Of a DNA stretch of 64,000 bases, positions 33,782-42,158 are shown piece after piece. The translations under genes and the position numbers were made by a program. The notes below the pieces were generated by a model. It saw nothing but the letters and a program-made list of their open reading frames with translations, did no database searches and was not told the origin of the DNA. The stretch comes from JOPF133 sp052144935 (GTDB taxonomy: Bacteria > Acidobacteriota > Terriglobia > Bryobacterales > Bryobacteraceae): positions 3,074-67,073 of the forward strand of contig JBKQPR010000254.1 in the NCBI GenBank assembly GCA_052144935.1, in the 5' to 3' direction. Position 1 is the stretch's first letter. The number at the start of each line of letters is the position of its first letter.

Positions 33782-35194
33782 TTACTCCACCCCCAACCCC
33801 AGCCCCAGAAACTGCTTCGCATTCCCGTAGCAGATATTCTTCACCGTCGGCCCCACCAGCGAGAAATCGTTGGGCAGCTCGCCCGCTTCCATGTCCCGCC
33901 CGAACAGATCGCAGAGCACGCGGCGGAAGTACTCATGCCGCGGATAGCTCATGAACGAGCGCGAATCGGTCAGCATCCCCAGGAAGCGCGAAATCAGGCC
34001 ACAGTTCGAGAGCGCGTTCAGTTGCCACTCGATGGCCTCCTTCTGGTCCAGGTACCACCAGCCGCTGCCCATTTGAATCTTGCCCGCCACTGACCCGTCC
34101 TGGAAGTTGCCGATCATGGTGGCGATCGCGTAATTGTCGGCCGGGTTCAAATTGTAGAACACCATCTTGGGCAGCGAGTTCTCCCGGTCGAGGCGGTCCA
34201 GGTAAGCGCCCAGCGCATCGGCCTGCGGCCAATCGCCGATCGAGTCGAAACCGACGTCGGCGCCCAGCTCGCGGAAGCGGCGCGTGTTGGCGTTGCGCCG
34301 CGCGCCCAGGTGAAGCTGCTTGGTCCAGCCCTTCTGGGTGTCCCATTGGCCGAACAGCACCATCATGTAACCCGCGAAACGGGCGTGCTCGTCGGGCGTG
34401 GCCTTATGGCCGCCGCGGGCGCAGCCGAAAATCCGCGAGGCTTCGTGATCGGTGGCGAACTCGCCGAAGGCATGGTTCACGCCGTGGTCGGAAAGCCGCC
34501 CGCCCATCTCATGAAAATAGTCGTGCCGCTTGTGCAGGGCGTCTACAAAATCGGCCAGTGTGGAGATGCTGGTGTTGCTGGCCGCCTCCAGCTTGGCCAC
34601 CCATGCGTTGAACGCCTCGGGCGCATGCACATTCAGAGCCTTGTCGGGACGGTAGCACGGGAAGACCTTGGTCGGCAGATCGCCGGCCGCAATCACGCGG
34701 TGCCATTCCAGGCCGTCAGTCGGGTCGTCGGTGGTGCACACGGCCTTCACGTGGAACTTGGCCAGAATGCCGTGCGCTCGCAGATCGTCGCCTGCCAGCA
34801 GTGCGTTGGCCCGCTCCCACACCGCCGGCGCGGTCTTCTCGTCCAGCAGGTCCTCGATGCCGAAGTAGCGCTTCAGCTCCAGATGGGTCCAGTGATACAG
34901 CGGATTGCGCAGAGTGTACGGAACCGTATGCGCCCACGCCTTAAATTTCTCCTCGGGAGTGGCGTCCCCGGTGCAGTATCGTTCGTCGACGCCGTTGGCC
35001 CGCATGGCGCGCCATTTGTAATGGTCGCCCTCCAGCCAGATCTCGAACAGGTTGCCGAACTGGCGGTTGTGCGCCACATCCTGCGGCGGCAGATGGCAAT
35101 GATAATCGAGAATCGGCTCCTTTTCGGCGTATTCGTGATACAGCCGCCGCGCGGTCTCATTGCTCAGCAGAAAATCTTCATGGATGAATGGCAT
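33782..35194 (-). CDS. uxaC: Glucuronate isomerase
   Basis: Cytoplasmic uronate isomerase of 470 residues, the usual length, converting D-glucuronate to D-fructuronate (and galacturonate to tagaturonate). Diagnostic segments are FLLSNETARRLYHEYA, ILDYHCHLPPQDVA with the two metal His, VCTTDDPTDGLEWH and the C-terminal SRSFMSYPRHEYFRR. This amidohydrolase-fold member is easy to recognise. It fits the nearby sugar-acid and polysaccharide enzymes. Divergent from the serine hydrolase with 75 bases between starts. Confidence 0.97.
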   Translation of the reverse strand: MPFIHEDFLLSNETARRLYHEYAEKEPILDYHCHLPPQDVAHNRQFGNLFEIWLEGDHYKWRAMRANGVDERYCTGDATPEEKFKAWAHTVPYTLRNPLYHWTHLELKRYFGIEDLLDEKTAPAVWERANALLAGDDLRAHGILAKFHVKAVCTTDDPTDGLEWHRVIAAGDLPTKVFPCYRPDKALNVHAPEAFNAWVAKLEAASNTSISTLADFVDALHKRHDYFHEMGGRLSDHGVNHAFGEFATDHEASRIFGCARGGHKATPDEHARFAGYMMVLFGQWDTQKGWTKQLHLGARRNANTRRFRELGADVGFDSIGDWPQADALGAYLDRLDRENSLPKMVFYNLNPADNYAIATMIGNFQDGSVAGKIQMGSGWWYLDQKEAIEWQLNALSNCGLISRFLGMLTDSRSFMSYPRHEYFRRVLCDLFGRDMEAGELPNDFSLVGPTVKNICYGNAKQFLGLGLGVE

Positions 35195-35269
35195 GGCGTG
35201 GCCCGTTCCCTTCGTTTAGCGATATAACATCGCAGGATAGCAAATGGCGGTGGCATAATAATCCTCACG

Positions 35270-37225
35270 ATGAAGACTCTGCCGTGGATTCTCCTGCTGG
35301 CCGTCTGCGGCCGTGCGCAGACCGCTCCCAAACCGCTCCCGCCGCCCGGGATCGACGTGCCGGCCGCGGATCGGGCCGAGCTCGAAAGCGGGCTGGAGCG
35401 CCTGCGCGCCGCCACGGCCAAATTGGGCAACCATCCGTTGGCCGCCGATGTGCTCATCTACGAAAAGGCCGTCCGCTACGCCCTTGAGTATCATGAATTC
35501 TTCAAGCCCGACGAGATCCAGAAGGCCAAGGTGCTGCTCCGTGAGGGCCAGGAACGGGCCGCTCAACTGGCCGAAAAGCAGGCCCCCTGGACCACCGCCA
35601 CCGGCCTGGTGGTGCGCGGCTACGTCTCCAGGATCGATGGCAGCGTGCAGCCCTACGGACTGGTGGTACCGCCGTCGTACTCCCCCACCGCTCCGCACCG
35701 CTGGCGCCTGGACCTGTGGTTTCACGGCCGCTCGGACACCCTCAGCGAGGTGAACTTCCTCACCGACCGCCAGCGCAACCCCGGCGAATTCCAGCCCCGC
35801 GATACCATCGTGCTGCACCTCTACGGCCGCTTCTGCAACGCCAGCAAGTTCGCGGGCGAAGTGGACGCGTTCGAAGCCCTGGATGCCGTGAAGCGCAACT
35901 ACGCCATCGACGAGAACCGCATCCTGGTGCGCGGCTTCAGCATGGGTGGCGCTTCGGCATGGCACATAGGGACGCACTTCGCGGGCTTGTGGGCCGCCGT
36001 GGCGCCCGGCGCGGGCTTCGCCGAAACGGCCCAATATCAGAAGCTCAAGCTTTCGGGCGACGGCGCGCCGCCCTGGTGGGAGCAGACCCTCTGGCATCTC
36101 TACGATTCCCGCGACTACGCCGCCAACCTGTTCAACACCGCCACCATCGAATACCACGGCGAGATCGATCCGCAGAAGCAGGCCGGCGACGTGATGGAGC
36201 GCTCCATGGCCGAAGAGGGCCTGCGGCTCATCCGCCTCGAGGGCCCGCAGACGCCCCACCGGTATCACCCCGATTCGAAAGTGCAGTTGGAGCGCATGCT
36301 CGACCAGATCGCGGCGCGCGGCGCCGATCCCTATCCGCGTAAGGTGCTTTTCACCACTTGGACCCTGGCTTACAACCGCATGAAATGGGTCGCCGTGGAT
36401 TCGCTCGCGAAGCATTGGGAACGCGCCCGCGTGGAGGCGGACATCGTGGACGACAGTTCGGTCGCCGTAACCACCGCCAACGTCACCGCATTCTCGTTCG
36501 CGATGGGGCCCGGAGGCTGCCCGCTGGACCTGCGCCACAAGGTGGCCGTGCGCATCGATGGCCAGTCGCTGACCGCTCCCACGCCCGGCTCAGACCGCTC
36601 CTGGACCGCGCACTTCCGCCAATCCGGCGGCCGGTGGCAGGTCGCGAACACCGCCGAAGCCGCGGGCCTGCACAAGCGCCACGCTCTGCAGGGGCCCATC
36701 GACGACGCGTTTCTGGACCGCTTCGTGTTCGTCACGCCCACCGGCCAACCGCTCACGCCCGGCACGGCCGCCTGGGTGTCTGCGGAAGAGAAACGCGCCA
36801 TCGCCGAGTGGCGCGCGCAGTTCCGCGGCGACCCGCGCGTGCTCGACGACACCGCGGTCACCGACGCCGACATCGCCTCCAGCAATCTGATCCTGTGGGG
36901 CGATCCCGGCAGCAACCGTGTGCTGGCGCGCATCGCCGACCGTCTGCCCATCCGGTGGACCGGCGCCGGCCTGGTCGCCGGATCGCACAGCTACCCCCCG
37001 GACACGCACGCGCCCATCCTGATTTATCCCAACCCTTTGAACCCCACGAAATACGTGGTGTTGAACAGCGGCTTCACCTTCCGCGAAGACGCCAACTCCA
37101 CCAACTCGCGACAGACTCCGCGGCTGCCCGATTACGCGGTGGTGGATTTGACGACTCCTCCCGACAGCCATTTTCCGGGCAAGATTGTGCTGGCCGGCTT
37201 CTTCAACGAGGAGTGGGGTTGGTAG
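35270..37225 (+). CDS. Secreted prolyl-oligopeptidase-like serine hydrolase
   Basis: A 651-residue secreted hydrolase. Signal peptide of about 16-18 residues (MKTLPWILLLAVCGRAQ). After a helical N-terminal region comes an alpha/beta hydrolase with RLDLWFHGRSD (oxyanion strand) and nucleophile GFSMGGAS near residue 222. The late His is in QTPHRYHPDSK (about 325). A C-terminal beta domain of roughly 250 residues follows, unlike most S9 peptidases, and resembles acidobacterial esterase/peptidase fusions. Peptidase versus esterase activity cannot be separated here. The amidase gene follows 11 bases after its stop. Confidence 0.82.
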   Translation: MKTLPWILLLAVCGRAQTAPKPLPPPGIDVPAADRAELESGLERLRAATAKLGNHPLAADVLIYEKAVRYALEYHEFFKPDEIQKAKVLLREGQERAAQLAEKQAPWTTATGLVVRGYVSRIDGSVQPYGLVVPPSYSPTAPHRWRLDLWFHGRSDTLSEVNFLTDRQRNPGEFQPRDTIVLHLYGRFCNASKFAGEVDAFEALDAVKRNYAIDENRILVRGFSMGGASAWHIGTHFAGLWAAVAPGAGFAETAQYQKLKLSGDGAPPWWEQTLWHLYDSRDYAANLFNTATIEYHGEIDPQKQAGDVMERSMAEEGLRLIRLEGPQTPHRYHPDSKVQLERMLDQIAARGADPYPRKVLFTTWTLAYNRMKWVAVDSLAKHWERARVEADIVDDSSVAVTTANVTAFSFAMGPGGCPLDLRHKVAVRIDGQSLTAPTPGSDRSWTAHFRQSGGRWQVANTAEAAGLHKRHALQGPIDDAFLDRFVFVTPTGQPLTPGTAAWVSAEEKRAIAEWRAQFRGDPRVLDDTAVTDADIASSNLILWGDPGSNRVLARIADRLPIRWTGAGLVAGSHSYPPDTHAPILIYPNPLNPTKYVVLNSGFTFREDANSTNSRQTPRLPDYAVVDLTTPPDSHFPGKIVLAGFFNEEWGW

Positions 37226-37236
37226 GCGGGCCTGAC

Positions 37237-38688
37237 GTGATCGCGCGCTGCCTGCGACGCATCGCCGAGCAGGATGGCGAAATCCGCGCGTGGGTCGAAG
37301 TGGCGCCGCAGTTCGCCGCGCGCCACCCCGCCGCGTCGCACCCCACCGCTCCGCCGGTCGCCACGCACCAACTCTCCGCGCCCGAGACCTCCGCGGGCGA
37401 GCCTGCCGCGCCGGAGGCTGAGGCCGCCGCGCACCCGCCCGCCGCGCCGCACACTGCCCCGCCCGAGGCCGCCGCGCAGCACCCTGCCCCGCCCGAGGCC
37501 GAGGCCGGCGCGCCCGAGGCCTCCGCGGGCCAGCCCGCCGCGCCGCGGGGTCCCGACCGCTCCCCGACGGTGGGGCAGGCGAATCGCCTGCCCCACCACG
37601 ATGGGCCGCTCGCCGGAATTCCCTTCGGCGCCAAGGACATCTTCGAGACCCGCGGCATGGCCACCGAATATGGCTCGCCGCTCTACGCAGGCCGTAAAGG
37701 CGAGGCCGACGCTGCGGTGATCGCGGAGTTGCGCGCGCAGGGCGCCATCCTGCTGGGCAAGACGCAGACCACCGCGTTCGCCTCGTTCGACGCCGCGCCC
37801 ACGCGCAATCCGCGGGCGCCCGGCCACACCCCCGGCGGCAGCTCCGCCGGTTCGGCGGCGGCGGTGGCCGCGGGCATGGTCCCTTTTGCGCTCGGCACGC
37901 AGACGCTCGGGTCGGTGCTGCGCCCGGCGTCCTATTGCGGCGTGTGCGGCTTCAAGCCCAGCTTCGGCCTCATCCCCATCGAGGGCGTGCTGCCGTTTGC
38001 GCCCTCGCTCGATACGGTGGGGTTCTTCACGGCCACGGTGGAGGATATGAATTTTCTGTGGTCGCGCGGCTTCGGCGGCAGCTCCGACGTGGCACTGCGC
38101 GACCTGGCGCGCCTGCGCGTTCCGTGCGAAGAGCCGATGGCCCGTGCCATGGAAGACGCGGCCCAGCGTCTGCGCGCCGCCGGCATTCGCGTGGACGATA
38201 TGGACCCGCCGGCCGGCTGGGAAGCGGTGGTGGAGGCGGCCTACGCCATCAACACCTATGAAGGCGCGCGCACGCACGAGCGCCTCTATCGCGACTTCGG
38301 CGAGCGCATCGGCGAGCGCCTGGCCGCCCTGGTGCGGCGCGGACTGGCCATGCCCGCCGAGGAATACGAGGCCGCGCGCGAGCGGGTGGAGCGCATGCGC
38401 GGCGAGATTTCGCGCATCCTCTGGGAATACCCCGCGATTCTCAGCCCCGCGGCCACGGGACCGCCTCCCGCCGGCTTCGATTTCACGGGCGACCCCGCCG
38501 CCAACGCGCCCTGGACCGCCCTCGGAGTGCCTGCCATCAGCGTCCCGCTGCCGGGGTATGATCTACCCATGGGCCTGCAACTGACCGGCGCCTGGGGCCG
38601 CGATGACGCCGTGGTCGTGGTGGCGGCCCAAGCCGAGAGGTTTTTGGGAAACGCCGAAAGGCTTTTGAGAAACCAGGTGACCGAATGA
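37237..38688 (+). CDS. Amidase-signature enzyme with a low-complexity insert
   Basis: Amidase of 483 residues (from GTG 37237; GTG 37213 is an alternative). The Ser-cisSer-Lys triad is complete: Lys in GIPFGAKDIF (near 131), cis-Ser in GGSSAGSAAAV (near 200) and nucleophile Ser in TQTLGSVLRPAS (near 224). Between the N-terminal helices and the catalytic Lys lies an insert of about 90 residues made almost only of Ala, Pro, Glu and His. It ends in VGQANRLPHH, translated from the 27-base palindrome at 37570-37596. Normal family members have a few residues there. The insert should form a flexible surface loop. The C-terminus overlaps the YjbR gene by 4 bases. Confidence 0.87.
   Translation: MIARCLRRIAEQDGEIRAWVEVAPQFAARHPAASHPTAPPVATHQLSAPETSAGEPAAPEAEAAAHPPAAPHTAPPEAAAQHPAPPEAEAGAPEASAGQPAAPRGPDRSPTVGQANRLPHHDGPLAGIPFGAKDIFETRGMATEYGSPLYAGRKGEADAAVIAELRAQGAILLGKTQTTAFASFDAAPTRNPRAPGHTPGGSSAGSAAAVAAGMVPFALGTQTLGSVLRPASYCGVCGFKPSFGLIPIEGVLPFAPSLDTVGFFTATVEDMNFLWSRGFGGSSDVALRDLARLRVPCEEPMARAMEDAAQRLRAAGIRVDDMDPPAGWEAVVEAAYAINTYEGARTHERLYRDFGERIGERLAALVRRGLAMPAEEYEAARERVERMRGEISRILWEYPAILSPAATGPPPAGFDFTGDPAANAPWTALGVPAISVPLPGYDLPMGLQLTGAWGRDDAVVVVAAQAERFLGNAERLLRNQVTE
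37570..37596. repeat. Dispersed palindromic repeat, family B, perfect copy inside the amidase
   Basis: Arms GTGGGGCAGGCGA and TCGCCTGCCCCAC are exact inverses around one A. It is read in frame as VGQANRLPH by the amidase gene. Other copies: 57207-57233 (intergenic) and 15571-15597 (degenerate). Confidence 0.85.
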
Positions 38689-39008
38689 CCGCCGCGGATT
38701 TCCGCCGCATGGCGCTGGCGCTGCCCGAGGCCACCGAAGGCGCGCACATGGGTCACGCCGATTTCCGCGTGCGAAACAAGATCTTCGCCACCCTGGACCA
38801 TACCGAGGCGCTGGGAATGGTGAAGCTCAACCCCGAGCAGCAGCACGAGTTCGTCAAAGCGCAGCCGGAAATCTTTGTGCCCGTAAGAGGCGGCTGGGGC
38901 CGCCAGGGCGCGACGCACGTGCGGCTGGCCGTGACGGAAGAGGGAACGCTCGGTAAAGCGCTCCGCACCGCCTGGCGCAACACGGCGCCGAAGAGCCTGA
39001 CGGGATGA
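38685..39008 (+). CDS. MmcQ/YjbR family protein
   Basis: A 107-residue YjbR-like protein. The pattern FRRMALALPEATEGAHMGHADFRV followed by NKIFATL is diagnostic, in pieces within residues 6-36. The fold (double-wing type) has been proposed to bind DNA, but no function is proven. It overlaps the amidase stop by four bases (ATGA) and is probably co-translated. Confidence 0.88.
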   Translation: MTAADFRRMALALPEATEGAHMGHADFRVRNKIFATLDHTEALGMVKLNPEQQHEFVKAQPEIFVPVRGGWGRQGATHVRLAVTEEGTLGKALRTAWRNTAPKSLTG

Positions 39009-39154
39009 GCGGTGCAGCGTGGAACCACGCGCCCGGACCCGCCTTGGGGCTTGGGATTGCGCGGCTCAACCCCGGCGACCCCGGATCGGTCAAGCACCCT
39101 CATGCCCTGGACCGGCCCCATGATACCGGCGATATGATAGGAGCAGGCTTCGCC

Positions 39155-39508
39155 ATGAAATCCAGGTTTCGCTTGACGGGGATCGCCGTGTGCGCAGCGG
39201 CGCTGCTTTCGCTCGCGCTTGTCGAGGGGCAAAGTTTCCAGAGAGGCGCCGGGACGCCGCCATCGGGGCCGCCGGCCGAAGAGCAGGAGGTCAAGCTGCC
39301 CAACGGCAAGTCGCAGCGCGACGAAATTCTCAAACTCGAACGCGAACAGAACATCAAGGACGCCGCCCAACTGGCGCAATTGGCCGAGGAATTGAAGCAA
39401 GATCTGGAAAAGAACGAACCCTTCGTGCTGTCCCTCGCTACGCTCAAGAAAACGGATGACATCGAGAAACTGGTCAAGAAGATCCGCGGCCGCATGCGGC
39501 ATAATTAG
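39155..39508 (+). CDS. Small secreted helical protein of unknown function
   Basis: A 117-residue protein from ATG 39155, which follows AGGAG. The frame is open back to 39005, but that part is Pro/Gly rich and has no ribosome site. Signal peptide MKSRFRLTGIAVCAAALLSL is cleaved near VEGQS. The mature part is a charged coiled coil (DEILKLEREQNIKDAAQLAQ, LAEELKQDLEKN), then a short helical tail ending RGRMRHN. Probably periplasmic. The next gene starts 53 bases before its stop in another frame. Confidence 0.65.
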   Translation: MKSRFRLTGIAVCAAALLSLALVEGQSFQRGAGTPPSGPPAEEQEVKLPNGKSQRDEILKLEREQNIKDAAQLAQLAEELKQDLEKNEPFVLSLATLKKTDDIEKLVKKIRGRMRHN

Positions 39509-40982
39509 CCTGCTGGCCGCCTTGGGAGCCTGGGCGCAGCCCGCGGGTCCCCCGGCCCAGGCGGTGGCGTCCGCCCCACCAGCGGCGCCCGGCCCGCAAG
39601 TATCCGCGGCGCCGGCCCAGCCTGCGACGCCCGGCCCGCAAGTGTCCTCGGCGTCCGCCCAGCAAGCGGCGTCCGCCCCACCAGCGGCGCCCGGCCAGCA
39701 AGTATCCACCGCGCCGACCCAGCCTGCGGCGCCCGGCCAGCAAGTATCCTCGGCGTCCGCCCCGCCAGCGGCGTCCGCCCCGCAAGTATCCGCAGCGCCG
39801 GCTCAGCCTGCCGCGCCCGCCCCGCAAGCTGCGGCTGTGCCGGCGCCCTCCGCGCCGGCGCCGGCCTCCAAAGCGCCCGCCGTGGCCCTCGTGGACGGCG
39901 CCGATCAGGCCCAGTGGCAGACCTGGACTGCGAACTTGGGTTGGCGCGTGATCACGCCCGTCTTTCCCGAGGGTACCCCTCCCAACCCGGGCATCGACGT
40001 GCGGGTGCAGGCGCTCGCCGCGACGGTATCGGCGGCCATCCAAAGCGGTGCGGTGGACGCGGCCCACGTCTACCTGGCGGGGCGCGGCGAGGCGGCCGCG
40101 GCGGTCTTCTACACCATCTCTCGAGTCCCCGATCTGTGGGCCGCCGGATTGGCGCTGGGCGGCTCGCCGAAGCCGGCCATCGATAGCGGCCGCATCTTCG
40201 CCGTCAATTTCACCAACGTGCCGGTGCTGTGGATCGGCAACAGCGCGGAGGACCAGGCGCTGGCGGCCAGGTTGAAATCCGATGGGCTGAACGTGGAGTG
40301 GCACCAGGCGGAAGGCCTCGCCAACGCCGCCATTTTCGACTGGCTCGCCAAACATCAACGCCTGGCCTTCCCGGCGGAAATCGATTGCGAAACCAATTCC
40401 CCCAACTTCGCCCGCTGTTATTGGATCGAGATGGCCAAGTTCGATGTGGGCGAACGCAACGACGTGTTGCCCGGCACTTTTCTCCGGCCGGGCAACCCGG
40501 CCACGCTGCAACTCGGAAATTTTTCCTATGACCGCGAAGACCCCGGCCCCGGCCTGCTGCTGAACCTGCCGGAAAAATACAACGGTCCGCTGAAAAAGGG
40601 CGACCGCCTGATGGCCATCGACGGCAAGGAGATTCCCAACGCGCGCGAGTACGCCGCCTTCATGGCCAGGGTTACCGCCGAGAAGCAGGTCGCGGTGATG
40701 GTGCAGCGAGGCAAGGATCGGGTGCGGGTGGAGACCCGCATCGTAGTGCCGCGGATAGACCTTCCCCTGACCGCCCGGGTGCAGGCCCAGTATGTGGCCG
40801 CCGACAACGACATCCAGATCATCAGCCGAACCGTGAAGGAGCTGCGCGTCACCATTCCGCCGCAGTGGGCCCTGGGCGCGCGGCTCTACTGGAACGGGCT
40901 TTCGCTCGAAAACATCGCCACCCCAGGATGTTTGAAGCTGACCGTCGACAAGGAGCTGCTGCATGCCGAAAAATGCCAGTGA
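39456..40982 (+). CDS. Secreted alpha/beta-hydrolase-like protein with Ala-Pro repeats and a PDZ domain
   Basis: A 508-residue secreted protein. Signal: SRRSAAACGIISLLAALGAWAQ, possibly Tat. Residues about 30-145 are imperfect Ala/Pro/Gln/Ser repeats (QVSAAPAQPAAPG-like units). Residues about 145-300 resemble a catalytically dead alpha/beta hydrolase (HVYLAGRGEAAAAVFY in place of a GxSxG elbow). Around 355-425 a PDZ-like domain reads GPLKKGDRLMAIDGKEIPNA. The C-terminus is a beta domain. The start overlaps the upstream gene by 53 bases. Possibly a scaffolding or substrate-binding protein. Confidence 0.7.
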   Translation: MTSRNWSRRSAAACGIISLLAALGAWAQPAGPPAQAVASAPPAAPGPQVSAAPAQPATPGPQVSSASAQQAASAPPAAPGQQVSTAPTQPAAPGQQVSSASAPPAASAPQVSAAPAQPAAPAPQAAAVPAPSAPAPASKAPAVALVDGADQAQWQTWTANLGWRVITPVFPEGTPPNPGIDVRVQALAATVSAAIQSGAVDAAHVYLAGRGEAAAAVFYTISRVPDLWAAGLALGGSPKPAIDSGRIFAVNFTNVPVLWIGNSAEDQALAARLKSDGLNVEWHQAEGLANAAIFDWLAKHQRLAFPAEIDCETNSPNFARCYWIEMAKFDVGERNDVLPGTFLRPGNPATLQLGNFSYDREDPGPGLLLNLPEKYNGPLKKGDRLMAIDGKEIPNAREYAAFMARVTAEKQVAVMVQRGKDRVRVETRIVVPRIDLPLTARVQAQYVAADNDIQIISRTVKELRVTIPPQWALGARLYWNGLSLENIATPGCLKLTVDKELLHAEKCQ

Positions 40983-41586
40983 CGCGGAGCGGGCGGGATT
41001 GAGCCGTAACGCGCCCCCAGCGCCGGCGCCGCGCCGCTGCGATTGGGCTCGCGACGAAATGTCGATCGCCTATCACGACGCCGAATGGGGCGTGCCGCTG
41101 CACGACGACCGCGCGCTGTTCGAATTTCTCATCCTGGAGGGCGCGCAGGCGGGGCTGAGCTGGTCCACCATCCTGAAAAAGCGCGCGGCCTACCGCGCCG
41201 CTTTCGACGGCTTCGACCCGTGCGCGGTGGCGGAGTATGACGATGCCCGCATGGCGGCCCTGCTGGCCAACGCCGGGATTGTGCGCAACCGGCTCAAGAT
41301 CCGCTCGGCGGTGGAGAACGCCAAGGCCTTTCTCGAGGTGCAGAAGGAGTGCGGCAGCTTCGACGCTTACATCTGGGTCTTCACCGGCGGCCGGCCGCTG
41401 CGGAACCGCTGGCGGCGACTGGAAGAGTTGCCCGCGCGCAGCGAGCGCTCCGACGCCATGAGCAAGGATTTGCAGAAGCGCGGTTTCCGTTTCGTGGGGT
41501 CGACCATCTGCTACGCCTTTATGCAGGCTACCGGGATGGTGAACGATCACCTGGTGGGTTGCTTCCGGTATAAAGAGCTGGCGTGA
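40963..41586 (+). CDS. tag: DNA-3-methyladenine glycosylase I
   Basis: Tag, 207 residues, removes 3-methyladenine from alkylated DNA. The zinc-snap residues are visible: Cys in RRCDWA and, at the C-terminus, His and Cys in NDHLVGCFRY. The conserved catalytic-site segments are YHDAEWGVPLHDDRALFEFL and LEGAQAGLSWSTILKKR. The start overlaps the PDZ protein by 20 bases, and the gene overlaps the ATL gene by 4 (GTGA at 41583-41586). The first 25 residues are an extension relative to E. coli Tag. Confidence 0.97.
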   Translation: MPKNASDAERAGLSRNAPPAPAPRRCDWARDEMSIAYHDAEWGVPLHDDRALFEFLILEGAQAGLSWSTILKKRAAYRAAFDGFDPCAVAEYDDARMAALLANAGIVRNRLKIRSAVENAKAFLEVQKECGSFDAYIWVFTGGRPLRNRWRRLEELPARSERSDAMSKDLQKRGFRFVGSTICYAFMQATGMVNDHLVGCFRYKELA

Positions 41587-41972
41587 GGCGAGGTGCTGTG
41601 AAGCGAGGCGGGGTAACGCGCGAAGAAGTGGTGAGGCGCTTGCGCCGCATGCCCAAGAGCGCGCAACGCGACGCGGCCTTCCGCAGGGCGATCCGGCAGA
41701 TACCCAAAGGCAAAGTAGCCACCTACGGCCAGGTGGCCGCGGCGGCGGGATATCCGCTGTATCACCGGCACGTGGCCCAGTTCCTGCACCGCTCAGGCCA
41801 CACGTTGCCGTGGCAGCGCGTGGTGGGAGCGGGAGGGCAAATCAAGCTGAAGTTTGAAGCCGGCCTGGAGCAGCGCACGCGCCTCGAAATGGAGGGCGTG
41901 CGCTTCCGTGGCCGTAGAGTGGATATGGCCGAGCACCAGCACCGGTTCCGGACATGGGAGTTCGAGGAATAG
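41583..41972 (+). CDS. Alkyltransferase-like (ATL) protein, MGMT family without active Cys
   Basis: A 129-residue member of the O6-alkylguanine-DNA alkyltransferase C-terminal domain family. IPKGKVATYGQVAAAAGYP is the conserved DNA-recognition helix region, with Tyr for base flipping. The active-site motif PCHRV reads LPWQRVVGAGG, Trp in place of the nucleophilic Cys. Such ATL proteins bind O6-alkylguanine and hand lesions to nucleotide excision repair. Starts with GTG overlapping the tag stop, giving a two-gene alkylation-damage unit. Confidence 0.9.
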   Translation: MRRGAVKRGGVTREEVVRRLRRMPKSAQRDAAFRRAIRQIPKGKVATYGQVAAAAGYPLYHRHVAQFLHRSGHTLPWQRVVGAGGQIKLKFEAGLEQRTRLEMEGVRFRGRRVDMAEHQHRFRTWEFEE

Positions 41973-41983
41973 AGGCGGAAACC

Positions 41984-42049
41984 GCTCACTGACGGGTGCA
42001 CGCTGGGCCCGGCTCCGATCGGAGCCGCGAGCGTCAGCGGGCGGTTGCC
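41984..42049. repeat. Dispersed palindromic repeat, family A copy 3
   Basis: CCGCTCACTGACGGG, GGGCCCGGCTCCGATCGGAG and CCGCGAGCGTCAGCGGGCGG: outer and inner arms can pair. Same family as 2488-2563. Lies between the convergent ATL and aldehyde dehydrogenase genes and may act as a bidirectional transcription barrier. Confidence 0.65.
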
Positions 42050-42158
42050 TACCTTCACTCGTGTCCGAGGCGCAAAACCGGGCCGAGGCGATATCTACGC
42101 TGGCGCCCAGCATCACGGCGAAACGAGTCTGCTTTCCTTCGAATCGGGTAGAAAGGCT

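Noticed and set aside
36358..37236. Upstream part of the amidase frame
   Set aside because: Out-of-frame reading of the serine hydrolase gene; amidase homology starts only after 37237.
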